A stretch of 64,000 bases of DNA from Rhodospirillales bacterium Ga0074136 (GTDB taxonomy: Bacteria > Pseudomonadota > Alphaproteobacteria > Acetobacterales > Acetobacteraceae). Position 1 is the first letter of the stretch. Each line of letters opens with the position of its first letter. The stretch spans positions 1 to 64,000 of the forward strand of contig LNEW01000186.1 in the NCBI GenBank assembly GCA_001464375.1, written 5' to 3'. The position numbers and the translations under genes are program-made. The notes under the pieces are model-generated. The model was not told where the DNA came from. It made no database searches and saw only the letters and a program-made list of their open reading frames with translations. This document shows, one piece after another, positions 48,010-56,451 of the stretch.

Positions 48010-49130
48010 CGGGCCGCCGCCGGGCACAGGCGCCGGCGCTCCACCGCCAGCGCGAAGCCGACCAGCACGGCGATGCCGGCCAGGGTCAGCGCCGGGTCGA
48101 GCCACCATACACCGGGATACAGGCGCAGCCCCGCCGTCACGATCCAGGACAGGAACAGCCCGATGCAGAAGACATCCAGGCTGTGCCGCCCGACCGCCGC
48201 CAGCGCCTGGGCCACCGCGCCGTGCATCCAGCGCGCGTCGCGCGGCACCAGCACCGCGACCAGGTAGGCGATCGCAAGGCCATGCAGCAGCGCCAGCGGG
48301 CCCAGATGCGTCTTGCCGGCCAGCGTCCAGATCGTCTCGACATCCAGGCCGCCGCCGAAGCCTTCGCCCAGGCGCTGCACGAAGCCCAGCACGATGATGA
48401 GCACGGACAGCGCGATCATCCAGCCATGACGGCGCACCGCCGCGCCCTCCAGCAGCGCCCGGCGGCCGAACCAGGCGCCCAGCATGAAGGCGAATTGCCA
48501 GGCCAGCGGATCCAGCCCGACCGGCATCCACCCCCAATACTGCCAGGCGCCCACCTGCACCCCCGCCCACAGCACGGCCGATGGCAGCAACGCCCAGGCG
48601 CCCCAGCGCGCGACCAGCCACAGCACGCCCGGCAGCGCCAGCATCGCCAGGATGAAGACCGGCAGCACGTCGATATAGTTCGGCAGGTACAGCAGCGCGG
48701 CCGCGCCCCACAGCGCCGTCAGCGGGTCGGTCGCGAGCAGTCCCCAGGACAGCCGCTCCACCTCGCCGGGCAGCGGCAGGGCCTGTTCGGCCCACAGCAC
48801 CATCACGCCGAACAGCAGGAACAGCGCCATGTGCTTGACCCACAGCCGCGCCGCGCGGCGCCAGGTGTCCTGCGCCGCCGCCGCCTCCCCGTCGCGCCGC
48901 GCCTTCAGCGTGAAGACGGACGCAAGCACGAAGCCGGACAGGAACAGGAACTGCCCCGACGAGTCCGACAGCCCCCAGACCGCATGGATGCCATAGGCGC
49001 CAAAGGCCGACCCCACCGCATGGGCACCGAAGATCGACACCTGGAGCCAGCCGCGCAGCACGTCCAGCCGCAGGTCGCGCGATGGCCGGGCGAGCGGGCG
49101 CGGCGGTGCGGCCAAATCGGTTCGGGCCAT
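48006..49130 (-). CDS. OpgC-like acyltransferase membrane protein
   Basis: The 374-residue protein has about ten membrane segments and begins RDLRLDVLRGWLQVSIFGAH, the start of the OpgC domain, which succinylates or otherwise acylates periplasmic glucans. It also shows LSGFVLASVFTLKARR and VGRHSLDVFCIGLFLSW. The start at 49130 (MARTDLAAPPRPLARPSR) was chosen over one 21 codons upstream. It overlaps the sigma factor gene by four bases. Confidence 0.87.
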   Translation of the reverse strand: MARTDLAAPPRPLARPSRDLRLDVLRGWLQVSIFGAHAVGSAFGAYGIHAVWGLSDSSGQFLFLSGFVLASVFTLKARRDGEAAAAQDTWRRAARLWVKHMALFLLFGVMVLWAEQALPLPGEVERLSWGLLATDPLTALWGAAALLYLPNYIDVLPVFILAMLALPGVLWLVARWGAWALLPSAVLWAGVQVGAWQYWGWMPVGLDPLAWQFAFMLGAWFGRRALLEGAAVRRHGWMIALSVLIIVLGFVQRLGEGFGGGLDVETIWTLAGKTHLGPLALLHGLAIAYLVAVLVPRDARWMHGAVAQALAAVGRHSLDVFCIGLFLSWIVTAGLRLYPGVWWLDPALTLAGIAVLVGFALAVERRRLCPAAAR

Positions 49131-49261
49131 GGGCAGGGGGTCTCCGGCGGGGCCGTGGAACGGCGCTAGGCCAGGGTTCGCCGGACGTCGCAAAACGGTT
49201 ACGCGAGGCCGTGCCGCGAAGGGGCTTGCCGACTCGGAGGCGGGCGGGGGAGAGATGGAGC

Positions 49262-49687
49262 GTGCTTCACCTCATCAAGCTGTCGGTCGGGCCGAAGGAT
49301 GTCGCGGCGCTGGCCGCCATCCAGTCGGAGCGCCTTCGTACCGACCCACCGCTGCGCGCCTGGACGCGCATGTTCCCCAAGCGGATCGATGAGATCGCCG
49401 ATGGCGGGTCGATCTACTGGGTGGTCGCGGGCTTCGTGCGGGTGCGCCAGCGCGTGCTGGGCCTGCGCGAGGAAGCCTGGGACGACGGCACCCCCTGCGC
49501 GGCGCTGTTGCTCGACCCCACGCTGGTGCCGGTCGAGGCGCGGCCGATGAAGGCCTTCCAGGGCTGGCGCTACCTGAAGCCCGAGGAAGCGCCGGCGGAT
49601 GTGGCGCAGGGCCGCCCGGCGGCGCGCGGGCTGGATTGCCTGCCGCCGGGGCTGCGGCGCGACCTGGCGGAACTCTGCCTGATCTGA
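49262..49687 (+). CDS. DUF1489 family protein
   Basis: The 141-residue product matches DUF1489, a short alphaproteobacterial family of unknown function: LHLIKLSVGPKDVAALAAIQ, RMFPKRIDEIADGGSIYWV, PMKAFQGWRYLKPEEAPAD and LPPGLRRDLAELCLI. It starts with GTG after a GGGGGAG; the ATG eight bases upstream is in a different frame. It is divergent from opgC and convergent with the caspase-like gene. Confidence 0.92.
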   Translation: MLHLIKLSVGPKDVAALAAIQSERLRTDPPLRAWTRMFPKRIDEIADGGSIYWVVAGFVRVRQRVLGLREEAWDDGTPCAALLLDPTLVPVEARPMKAFQGWRYLKPEEAPADVAQGRPAARGLDCLPPGLRRDLAELCLI

Positions 49688-49702
49688 ACGGCGCGGTGCC
49701 GT

Positions 49703-51028
49703 CTACTCGATGCGCGGCAGCGCGATCTGGCCCTGCGGGTTCGACGTACGGGTGCCGCCGCCGATGCGGGTGTGCACGATCTCGACCGACTCGCCGAAGA
49801 AGTCCACGCGGCGCGCCTCGAACTGGTCGCCGCGGTCATCCTGCCAGCGCAGCGTGGACCCGCTGACCGTCGCGCGGTGGCGGCTCCAGGCCGGCGGCAG
49901 GCCGTCCGAGAAGCCGCGGGGCGACCCGACGCCAGCCGCCAGCAGCACGTCGGCCACGCCGGCCGCCGCATCCACCGAGAGCACGAACAGCATGTAGTCC
50001 CGCCCGGTCCGGTTCCACCGCGCGCTGCCGCCCCAGGCGCCGAGCAGCGGATGCGCGCCGCGGCCGGTGCCCGCGGCCGCCAGGTCGGGCGGCAGCGGAA
50101 TGCCCTGCCGGTCGGCCACCTGCCGCGCGGCGGCGAAGGCCAGCACGGCGCCGGCGGGCGGCGCGACCGGCAGTGCAGCAGGCGCCGGCCCGCGTGGCGG
50201 CACCACGACCGGCGGCGCGGCAGGCGCCGGTATGGCCGCCAGGGGCGGCGGCGGCGCGGTCGGCCCGCGCCCTGGGCGCAGCACCACCTCGGTGATCAGG
50301 CTGCTGTTGTCCCAGGGCACCTGCTGCCCGCCCGTTGCTTCAACGACCGACCGGCGCACGCGCGTCATCAACTGGCGGATCTCGAGGCCAGGCGTGGCCA
50401 TGTGCTGCAGCAGCGCGGCCGCGAAGGGGCTGTTGCGCCCCGCGCCATCCTGCGCCACCGACCCCGGGCTGGTGGAGAACGCGATCAGCGTCCCGAGGTC
50501 CACCGCATCCACCTGCGCCAGCCCGCGCCCGATCGACCGGCTGCCCGACAACCCGCGCACCTGCGCCGCGAGCGGATTGTCCCGGCACGCATCCAGGATG
50601 AGCACCCGCGTCCGTGCCCCCTGCATCGCGCGGGTGACGAGCTGCAGGGAGACCAGTTCGTAGTCCACGTCCCGGGCATGAGCCAGCCGGGCATCGACCG
50701 GCAGGAGGTAGTTCTCGCCGCCGACCTGGATGCCATGGCCTGCGAAATAGAACAGCGCCAGCTCCGCCTGGTCTGCCGATTGGCCGAAGCGGCGCAGCGC
50801 GGCACCGAGTGCCTCCCGCCCCGCATCGCGCACCAGCTCGACCGAGAAGCCGGCGCTGCGCAGCGCGCCCGCCACGGCCGCCGCATCCGCGCCCGGATTG
50901 GCCAGGCGGGGAACGGCGGCATAGGTGCCATTGCCGATGACGAGCGCGACACGCTGCGCCGATGCCGGCAGCACCGTGGCAGCCAAGGTCAGCAGGAGGA
51001 TGATCAGGATGTGGCACGGCCTGCGCAT
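49703..51028 (-). CDS. Secreted caspase-family (C14) peptidase
   Basis: The 441-residue product has a signal peptide (ILIILLLTLAATVLPASAQ) and a caspase-fold domain with the catalytic His in FYFAGHGIQVGGENYLLP (His98) and Cys in LILDACRDNP (Cys148). A Pro/Ala-rich linker (about residues 275-320) leads to a C-terminal beta-rich domain with WGGSARWNRTGRDYMLFVLS. It belongs to bacterial metacaspase-like peptidases, often specific for Arg/Lys. Its target in the periplasm is unknown. Confidence 0.9.
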   Translation of the reverse strand: MRRPCHILIILLLTLAATVLPASAQRVALVIGNGTYAAVPRLANPGADAAAVAGALRSAGFSVELVRDAGREALGAALRRFGQSADQAELALFYFAGHGIQVGGENYLLPVDARLAHARDVDYELVSLQLVTRAMQGARTRVLILDACRDNPLAAQVRGLSGSRSIGRGLAQVDAVDLGTLIAFSTSPGSVAQDGAGRNSPFAAALLQHMATPGLEIRQLMTRVRRSVVEATGGQQVPWDNSSLITEVVLRPGRGPTAPPPPLAAIPAPAAPPVVVPPRGPAPAALPVAPPAGAVLAFAAARQVADRQGIPLPPDLAAAGTGRGAHPLLGAWGGSARWNRTGRDYMLFVLSVDAAAGVADVLLAAGVGSPRGFSDGLPPAWSRHRATVSGSTLRWQDDRGDQFEARRVDFFGESVEIVHTRIGGGTRTSNPQGQIALPRIE

Positions 51029-51212
51029 GGCGGTCGCCTCCCGGCACGGGATCACTGTTGGGTGATACTACCCGGTTCGCGCTCAAGTTGCCGGAAATTA
51101 AGGTGCCTGCCACCACAGGGAGAGACGTGGCCTGCCATGTTTACCGGGTCGCGGCGGCTTATTCCCGGCAGGCCGCTGCTCGACTGGCCCGGTCTTCGGA
51201 GCGGGTTCTTGG

Positions 51213-51247
51213 GGCCGGCTGGTTCACTCCAGCCGGCCCTTATTTTT
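51213..51247 (+). terminator. Intrinsic terminator oriented on the plus strand
   Basis: A perfect 10-base stem (GGCCGGCTGG paired with CCAGCCGGCC, loop TTCACT) is followed by CTTATTTTT, a textbook rho-independent terminator on the plus strand. It overlaps the minus-strand hyfI stop codon, where the hairpin lacks a T-run in the hyfI direction. No plus-strand gene ends here; the nearest, DUF1489, ends 1.5 kb upstream. Confidence 0.8.
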
Positions 51248-51773
51248 GTCCGGGTGCTGCCTCGGCTTCGATCAGCGCCAGCAGCCCCTCGAGCAGTTGC
51301 GCCGGCGAGGGCGGGCAGCCGGGGATCAGCAGGTCGACCGGCAGCACGGCGCCGACGCCGCCTTCCACCGCATAGGATCCCTTGAACACGCCGCCATCCA
51401 CGGCGCAGTCGCCGGCTGCCACCACCCAGCGCGGTTCGGGCGTGCAGTCCAGCGCGCGCTGCAGCGCCTCGGTCATGTTGCGACAGGCCGGGCCGGTCAC
51501 CAGCAGCACATCGGCATGCCTGGGCGAAGCGACGAAGCGCAGCCCGAAGCGTTCGAGGTCGTAGGCGACATTGGCCAGCGCGTTCACTTCCAGCTCGCAG
51601 CCGTTGCACGACCCGGAATCGACTTCGCGGATCGACAGGCTGCGGCCCAGCCGGACGCGCGCGCTGGCGGCCATGCGCTCGCCCAAGGCGACCACGGTGT
51701 CCTGTGGGGCGGCCGCGGCCTGGTCGGTCAGCGGGCGGCCGACCAGCGCGCGCACCAGGCGGGGCCAGAGCAT
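51240..51773 (-). CDS. hyfI: Hydrogenase-4-like small subunit (HyfI/NuoB type)
   Basis: This 177-residue protein is homologous to HyfI/HycG and complex I NuoB. Its four cysteines for the proximal [4Fe-4S] cluster are retained: SCNGCE (Cys56, Cys59), GDCAVDGGVFKG (Cys123) and IPGCPP (Cys153). GGAG lies eight bases before the ATG. It is separated by 108 bases from the hyfG stop, the only real gap in the operon, and it is the last gene. It would pass electrons to or from the modified large subunit. Confidence 0.9.
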   Translation of the reverse strand: MLWPRLVRALVGRPLTDQAAAAPQDTVVALGERMAASARVRLGRSLSIREVDSGSCNGCELEVNALANVAYDLERFGLRFVASPRHADVLLVTGPACRNMTEALQRALDCTPEPRWVVAAGDCAVDGGVFKGSYAVEGGVGAVLPVDLLIPGCPPSPAQLLEGLLALIEAEAAPGQK

Positions 51774-51881
51774 CAGGTGCACTCCAGTGGGATCTGCGTC
51801 ATCACGCTCTCTCCGGCGCGATGCATTTTTTATCACGCACCCTCCGGCGCGATCGGCACAGCGCCCCTGGCGATGGGCCGC

Positions 51882-53393
51882 TCACAGGTCCACCCCGCTG
51901 TAGGAGCAGTTGAAGGATTTGTTGCACAGCGGGAAGTCGGCCACGATGTTGCCCTCGATCGCCGCTTCCAGCAGCGGCCATTGCAGCCAGGACGGGTCGC
52001 GCAGGAAAACCGCGCGGATCAGCCCCCCATCATCCAGCCGCAGCCAGTGCAGGCATTCGCCGCGGAAGCCCTCGACCAATGCCGCGCCCTCGCCGGCGCG
52101 GGCGGGCAGGGGGGCCAGCGTCGGGCCCTCGGGCAGTGCCATCAGCAGGCGGCGCACCAGGACGATGGATCCGCGCAGTTCGGCGATGCGCACGCGCACG
52201 CGCGCATCGACATCGCCGCCCGCCTCGACCGCCATGGCGGGTGCAAGAAGGTCATAGGGCGCGTAGCCCGGGGCGATGCGCGCATCGAAGCGCCGGCCTG
52301 ATCCGCGCCCGACGAAACCGCCGGCAGCGAAGCGCCGCGCATGCCCCGGGTCGAGGAAGCCGGTGCCCACCACGCGGTCCTGCAGGCTGGCGTGGCTGTC
52401 ATAGATGCGCAGCAGGGAAGGGATGTCCTGTTCGACGGCCGCCAGGGCGGCGAGGATTGCCTCGCCCCCGCCGGGTGCAATGTCCAGCGCGACGCCGCCG
52501 GGCAACACGCGGTCCATCATCAGCCGGTGGCCGAAGGCGGCGGCGCAGGCGCGCAGCACGCCTTCGCGCAGGAAGCCGCAGCGCGCATGCGGGAAGGCGA
52601 AGGCCGCGTCGTTGCACACGAAGCCCCAGTCATTGAGATGATTGTGGATGCGCTCCAGCTCCGCCATGGCGGCGCGCAGTGCCACGGCGCGCGGCGGCGG
52701 TTCCACGCCGAGCGCGGCCTCGGCGGCGGCGGCGAAGGCCCAGCCATGCGCGACGGTGGAATCACCCGACAGCCGCGCGGCGAAGGCGGCTGCCGCGCGC
52801 ACCGTCTTGCCCAGCATCAGCGACAGCGTGCCCTTGTGCTTGTAGCCCAGCCGCGCCTCCAGCCGGACCACGCATTCGCCCTGGATGTGGAAGCGGAAAT
52901 GCCCCGGTTCGATCACCCCGGCATGGATCGGGCCGACCGGGATGACGTGGATGCCCTCGCCCTCGACCGGCAGGAACTCCGGCTGCGGTGGCTCCGCGCC
53001 GGGGCGCGGCGCGGGGTTGCCCGACATCGGGCCGGCGATGCCCCAGCGGCCATGGTCGAGCCAGGGCCGGTCGTCGACCGCACCGTGCGCGACCAGTGCC
53101 CATAGGTCGCGGATGGCGCGTTCGAAGCGGATCGCGCCGGGCCGCGCCGGCGACAGCGCGGCATAGCGCCCGCCCTCGGCCGGGGCGGAGGCGAACAGAA
53201 TCGCACCGCTCTCCTCATCGAGGAACCCGGCGTGGACGACGCCCGGTTCCGCCCACATCCCGAGCAGCGCCAGCGCCGGTTCCGCCAGCAGCGCCGCGGG
53301 CAGTTCTGCCCAGGCCTCGGCGGTCAGCACGAAGCGTTCGAAGGGCTGCGCGCCCTGCGGCGTACCGCTGCGGATCAGGGCGAGCGCGCTCAT
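51882..53393 (-). CDS. hyfG: Hydrogenase-4-like large subunit lacking NiFe cysteines
   Basis: The 503-residue protein is homologous to HyfG/HycE, with a NuoC-like N-terminal part (about 1-140) and a NuoD-like part from VGPIHAGVIEPGHFRFHIQG onward. Where true NiFe hydrogenases have RxCGxC...H, this protein has ARLSGDSTVAHGWAF (207-220), with no cysteine. At the C-terminus, where DPCxxC should be, it ends FPLCNKSFNCSYSGVDL, again without the pair. It cannot bind a normal NiFe(CN)2CO centre. No endopeptidase cleavage tail follows. It overlaps hyfF by four bases. Confidence 0.9.
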   Translation of the reverse strand: MSALALIRSGTPQGAQPFERFVLTAEAWAELPAALLAEPALALLGMWAEPGVVHAGFLDEESGAILFASAPAEGGRYAALSPARPGAIRFERAIRDLWALVAHGAVDDRPWLDHGRWGIAGPMSGNPAPRPGAEPPQPEFLPVEGEGIHVIPVGPIHAGVIEPGHFRFHIQGECVVRLEARLGYKHKGTLSLMLGKTVRAAAAFAARLSGDSTVAHGWAFAAAAEAALGVEPPPRAVALRAAMAELERIHNHLNDWGFVCNDAAFAFPHARCGFLREGVLRACAAAFGHRLMMDRVLPGGVALDIAPGGGEAILAALAAVEQDIPSLLRIYDSHASLQDRVVGTGFLDPGHARRFAAGGFVGRGSGRRFDARIAPGYAPYDLLAPAMAVEAGGDVDARVRVRIAELRGSIVLVRRLLMALPEGPTLAPLPARAGEGAALVEGFRGECLHWLRLDDGGLIRAVFLRDPSWLQWPLLEAAIEGNIVADFPLCNKSFNCSYSGVDL

Positions 53394-54826
53394 CCGATCA
53401 CCCGTGCGGCCTGCATCAGCATCGCCGCCAGCGCCGTGGGCATGGCCAGCGCCAGGATGGCGGCCAGCGCCAGGTGCAGCCAGAGCGGCGCTGCCGCCGC
53501 CGCCTCGCGCCAGCCATTGGGCGCCGCTGCGGCATCGGGCGTCGGCGGGCCGAAGCACAGCGCCTGCAGCACCGTGACCAGGGCCGCCAGCGCCACCACC
53601 ATGCCGAAGGCCAGCGGCAAGGCGAGCCAGGGCATCTCCGCCGCCGCCACGCTGAGCAGCCGGAATTCCGACGCGAACAGCAGGAAGGGCGGCAGCCCCG
53701 CGATCCCTGCGATGGCCAGCGCCAGGCCCCAGCCCAGCGCGGGATGCGTGGACACCAGCCCGCCGATATCGGCGATCTTCTGGCTGCCCTTGGCCTGCGC
53801 TGCGCGCCCCACGCCGAAGAACACCGCGCTTTTCACCAGCGAATGGCCCAGCAGGTGCAGCAGCCCCGCCAGGTTCGCCGCAGCGCCCCCCAGGCCGAAG
53901 GCGAAGGCCGCCAGGCCCATGTGCTCGATGCTGCTCCAGCCGAAGAAACGCCGCGCATCGGCCCGCCGCCACAGCGCGAAGGCAGCCAGCAACACGGACG
54001 CGAGCCCCAGCGCCAGCAGGAACGGCCCCGGCGCGAGCGCCGCCGGGTTCGCGCCCACGATCGCCTTCGCCCGCAGCACCGCCAGCATCGCCGCGTTCAG
54101 CAGCAGCCCCGACAGCACCGCCGAGATCGGCACCGGCCCTTCCGCATGCGCATCCGGCAGCCAGGAATGCAGCGGCACGAGCCCCGCCTTGGTGCCATAG
54201 CCCAGCAGCAGGAAGGCGAAGGCCAGGTTCAGCGTGGCCGGGTCGCAGCGCGCCGCGACCTGCATCAGCGCCGCCCAGGACAGCCCCGTCTCCTCGCTCA
54301 GCAGCGGCTGCGCGGCCAGGTACAGCACGATGGTGCCGAACAGCGCGAGCGCGATGCCCACGCCGCACAGGATGAAGAACTTCCACGCCGCCTCAAAGGC
54401 CGCCGGCGTGCGATGCACCGCGACCATGGACACGGTGGCGAGTGTGGCGATCTCAACCGCCACCCACATGACGCCGAGGTTGTCGGCCAGCAGGGCCAGC
54501 GTCTGCGCCCCCATGAAGATCTGGTAGGCGGCGTGGTAGGCGCGGATGCGCCAATGGTCGAAGCCCTCCTGGTCGAGCGTCGCGGCGGAAAACACCGACG
54601 TCGTCAGCCCGACGAAGGCCGAGACCAGCACGAAGGGAATGTTCAGCGCATCCGTGCGCGTCCAGCCGTGTTCGGCAAACGGCATCGTCGCCAGCGCGAC
54701 GGCCAGCGCGAAGGTGCCCGCGCTGACCACGACATTGGCCGCCGTCGCGCGCCGCAAATCCGGGATCGCCGCGAGCGCCAGCGCGCCCACCCAGGGGAAG
54801 AAGACGATGATCCACTGCAGCGGCAT
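53390..54826 (-). CDS. hyfF: Hydrogenase-4-like antiporter subunit HyfF
   Basis: The 478-residue protein is a Mrp/NuoN-type antiporter-like subunit with about thirteen helices. The conserved glutamate helix WVAVEIATLATVSMVAVHR and the lysine helix LLGYGTKAGLVPLHSWLPDA are both present, so it probably moves ions. The later Lys/His-containing LGHSLVKSAVFFGVG also fits. It starts one base before the hyfE stop ends (TGATG) and overlaps hyfG. Confidence 0.9.
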   Translation of the reverse strand: MPLQWIIVFFPWVGALALAAIPDLRRATAANVVVSAGTFALAVALATMPFAEHGWTRTDALNIPFVLVSAFVGLTTSVFSAATLDQEGFDHWRIRAYHAAYQIFMGAQTLALLADNLGVMWVAVEIATLATVSMVAVHRTPAAFEAAWKFFILCGVGIALALFGTIVLYLAAQPLLSEETGLSWAALMQVAARCDPATLNLAFAFLLLGYGTKAGLVPLHSWLPDAHAEGPVPISAVLSGLLLNAAMLAVLRAKAIVGANPAALAPGPFLLALGLASVLLAAFALWRRADARRFFGWSSIEHMGLAAFAFGLGGAAANLAGLLHLLGHSLVKSAVFFGVGRAAQAKGSQKIADIGGLVSTHPALGWGLALAIAGIAGLPPFLLFASEFRLLSVAAAEMPWLALPLAFGMVVALAALVTVLQALCFGPPTPDAAAAPNGWREAAAAAPLWLHLALAAILALAMPTALAAMLMQAARVIG

Positions 54827-55494
54827 CAGCGCCGCTCCCCGCGATGTTCCTCGAGGCTGCCGGTGTCCAGCGTGTCGAAGCGCTCCCGGATCTGGAAGGC
54901 AAACACGCCGGCCACCACCGCGATCATCAGCACCAGCGCGGCGGTCGACAGCTCCACCACCAGCGGCATGCCAGCCACGCCGATCGCCGCCAGGATCAAC
55001 CCGTTCTCCAGGCTGAGCAGCCCGATCACCTGGCTGATGGCGTTGCGCCGGGAGATCATCATCAGCATGCCCAGCAGCACGACGGACAGCGCCAGCGCCA
55101 GGTTCTCCCGCGCCAGCGCCCGCACGCCCTCGGTGGCCGGCAGCACCACCAGGATGGACAACGCGACCAGCGCCACGCCCGCCACCAGGGACGGGCCGAT
55201 GCCGAGGGCGGTCTCGACCGTGCGATGCAGATCGAGGCGCCGCACGATGCCGTGCAGCGCGAGCGGGATGAGCACGCCCTTCGCCGCCATCGCCAGCACT
55301 GCCGTGACATAGAGCGCCGGCGCGCCCTGCGCATGCGCCGCCCATGCGGCTGCCAAGGCCAGCAGCGCGCCCTGCATGGCAAAGGCGTTGATCACCGCGC
55401 CGATTCGTCGCTGGTACAGCAGCACGAAGGACAGCAGCAGCACGCCGCCGCCCAGCAGATGCGCCACATCGTAGCCGAGCTGCCCGAAGCTCAT
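54826..55494 (-). CDS. hyfE: Hydrogenase-4-like subunit HyfE
   Basis: The 222-residue membrane protein resembles HyfE, which joins NuoK- and NuoJ-like segments: AAKGVLIPLALHGIVRRLD, SRRNAISQVIGLLSLENGLI, and five to six helices. It overlaps hyfF by one base and hyfC by four. It is a structural proton-path component, without redox centres. Confidence 0.88.
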   Translation of the reverse strand: MSFGQLGYDVAHLLGGGVLLLSFVLLYQRRIGAVINAFAMQGALLALAAAWAAHAQGAPALYVTAVLAMAAKGVLIPLALHGIVRRLDLHRTVETALGIGPSLVAGVALVALSILVVLPATEGVRALARENLALALSVVLLGMLMMISRRNAISQVIGLLSLENGLILAAIGVAGMPLVVELSTAALVLMIAVVAGVFAFQIRERFDTLDTGSLEEHRGERR

Positions 55495-56450
55495 GTCAGC
55501 CCCGTCGAGACGAACAGGTAGATCGCGCCCAGCAGCCCGAGCAGCAGCGCCGCGCCGAGGAATTCCGGCACGCGGAACACGCGCATCTTGGCGATCGCGC
55601 TCTCGAAACCCGCCAGCGCCAGGGCCAGCGCGCCCATCTTCGCGACCCAGGCCGCCAGCCCCACCACCCAGACATGCGGCGCCGCGCCCGCCGGCGCCTG
55701 GCCGAAGGGCAGGAACACTGCCGACAACAGCGCCAGCCACAAGGTCAGGCGCAGCATCGCCGCGTATTCCCACAGCGCCAGGTGCCGGCCGGAGGCCTCG
55801 AGGATCATTGCCTCGTGCACCATGGTCAGTTCCAGGTGCGTCGAGGGGTTGTCCACCGGGATGCGCGCATTCTCGGCGATCGCGACCGCGACCATCGCCA
55901 CCAGCGCCAGGCCGAGGGAGACGCGCAGCCCGAGCCCGCCGTCCCGGAAGGCCGCGGCGATGGCATCGAGGTTCGTGGTGCCCGCCAGGATCGCGAGCGT
56001 CAGCGCCGCCACCACCAGCGCCGGTTCGGCCAGCGCCGCGAAGGACATCTCCCGCGCCGCACCCAGCCCGCCGAAGGGCGTGCCGACGTCCATCCCCGCC
56101 AACGCCATCGCCACGCGACCGAGCGCGAGCAGCCCCGCCACCAGGATCAGGTCCGACAGCGGCGCGAACACCATGCCGCGCGCGAAGGACGGCACCAGCG
56201 CCGCCCCCGCGACCGCTGCCCCCACCGCGATGTAGGGCGCGGCGCGCGACACGGCGGATGCGTTCTCCGCCAGCACGGGCGTCTTGCGCAGCAGCTTCAG
56301 CAGGTCGCGCGTCGGCTGCAAAGGGTCGGCGCCGCGCCGGCCCATCATGCGCGCCTTAAGCCAGCGCACCACGCCGGTCAGCAGCGGGGCGGCGGCCAGG
56401 ATCAGTGCGATGTGCAGCGCCTGTGCGATGATGCCCCAGACCAGCGCCAC
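55491..56450 (-). CDS. hyfC: Hydrogenase-4-like membrane anchor HyfC (NuoH type)
   Basis: The 319-residue protein is the NuoH/HycD-type anchor: PLQPTRDLLKLLRKTPVLAE in the first cytoplasmic loop, and ENARIPVDNPSTHLELTMVH with the conserved acidic loop that meets the NuoD-like subunit. It starts with GTG, two bases after the hyfB stop, and overlaps hyfE by four bases (ATGA). Confidence 0.9.
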   Translation of the reverse strand: MALVWGIIAQALHIALILAAAPLLTGVVRWLKARMMGRRGADPLQPTRDLLKLLRKTPVLAENASAVSRAAPYIAVGAAVAGAALVPSFARGMVFAPLSDLILVAGLLALGRVAMALAGMDVGTPFGGLGAAREMSFAALAEPALVVAALTLAILAGTTNLDAIAAAFRDGGLGLRVSLGLALVAMVAVAIAENARIPVDNPSTHLELTMVHEAMILEASGRHLALWEYAAMLRLTLWLALLSAVFLPFGQAPAGAAPHVWVVGLAAWVAKMGALALALAGFESAIAKMRVFRVPEFLGAALLLGLLGAIYLFVSTGLT

Positions 56451-56451
56451 C

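Noticed and set aside
51058-51375. Plus-strand frame across the hyfI 3' end
   Set aside because: No ribosome binding site and no recognisable product; it runs through the terminator hairpin into the antisense of hyfI.
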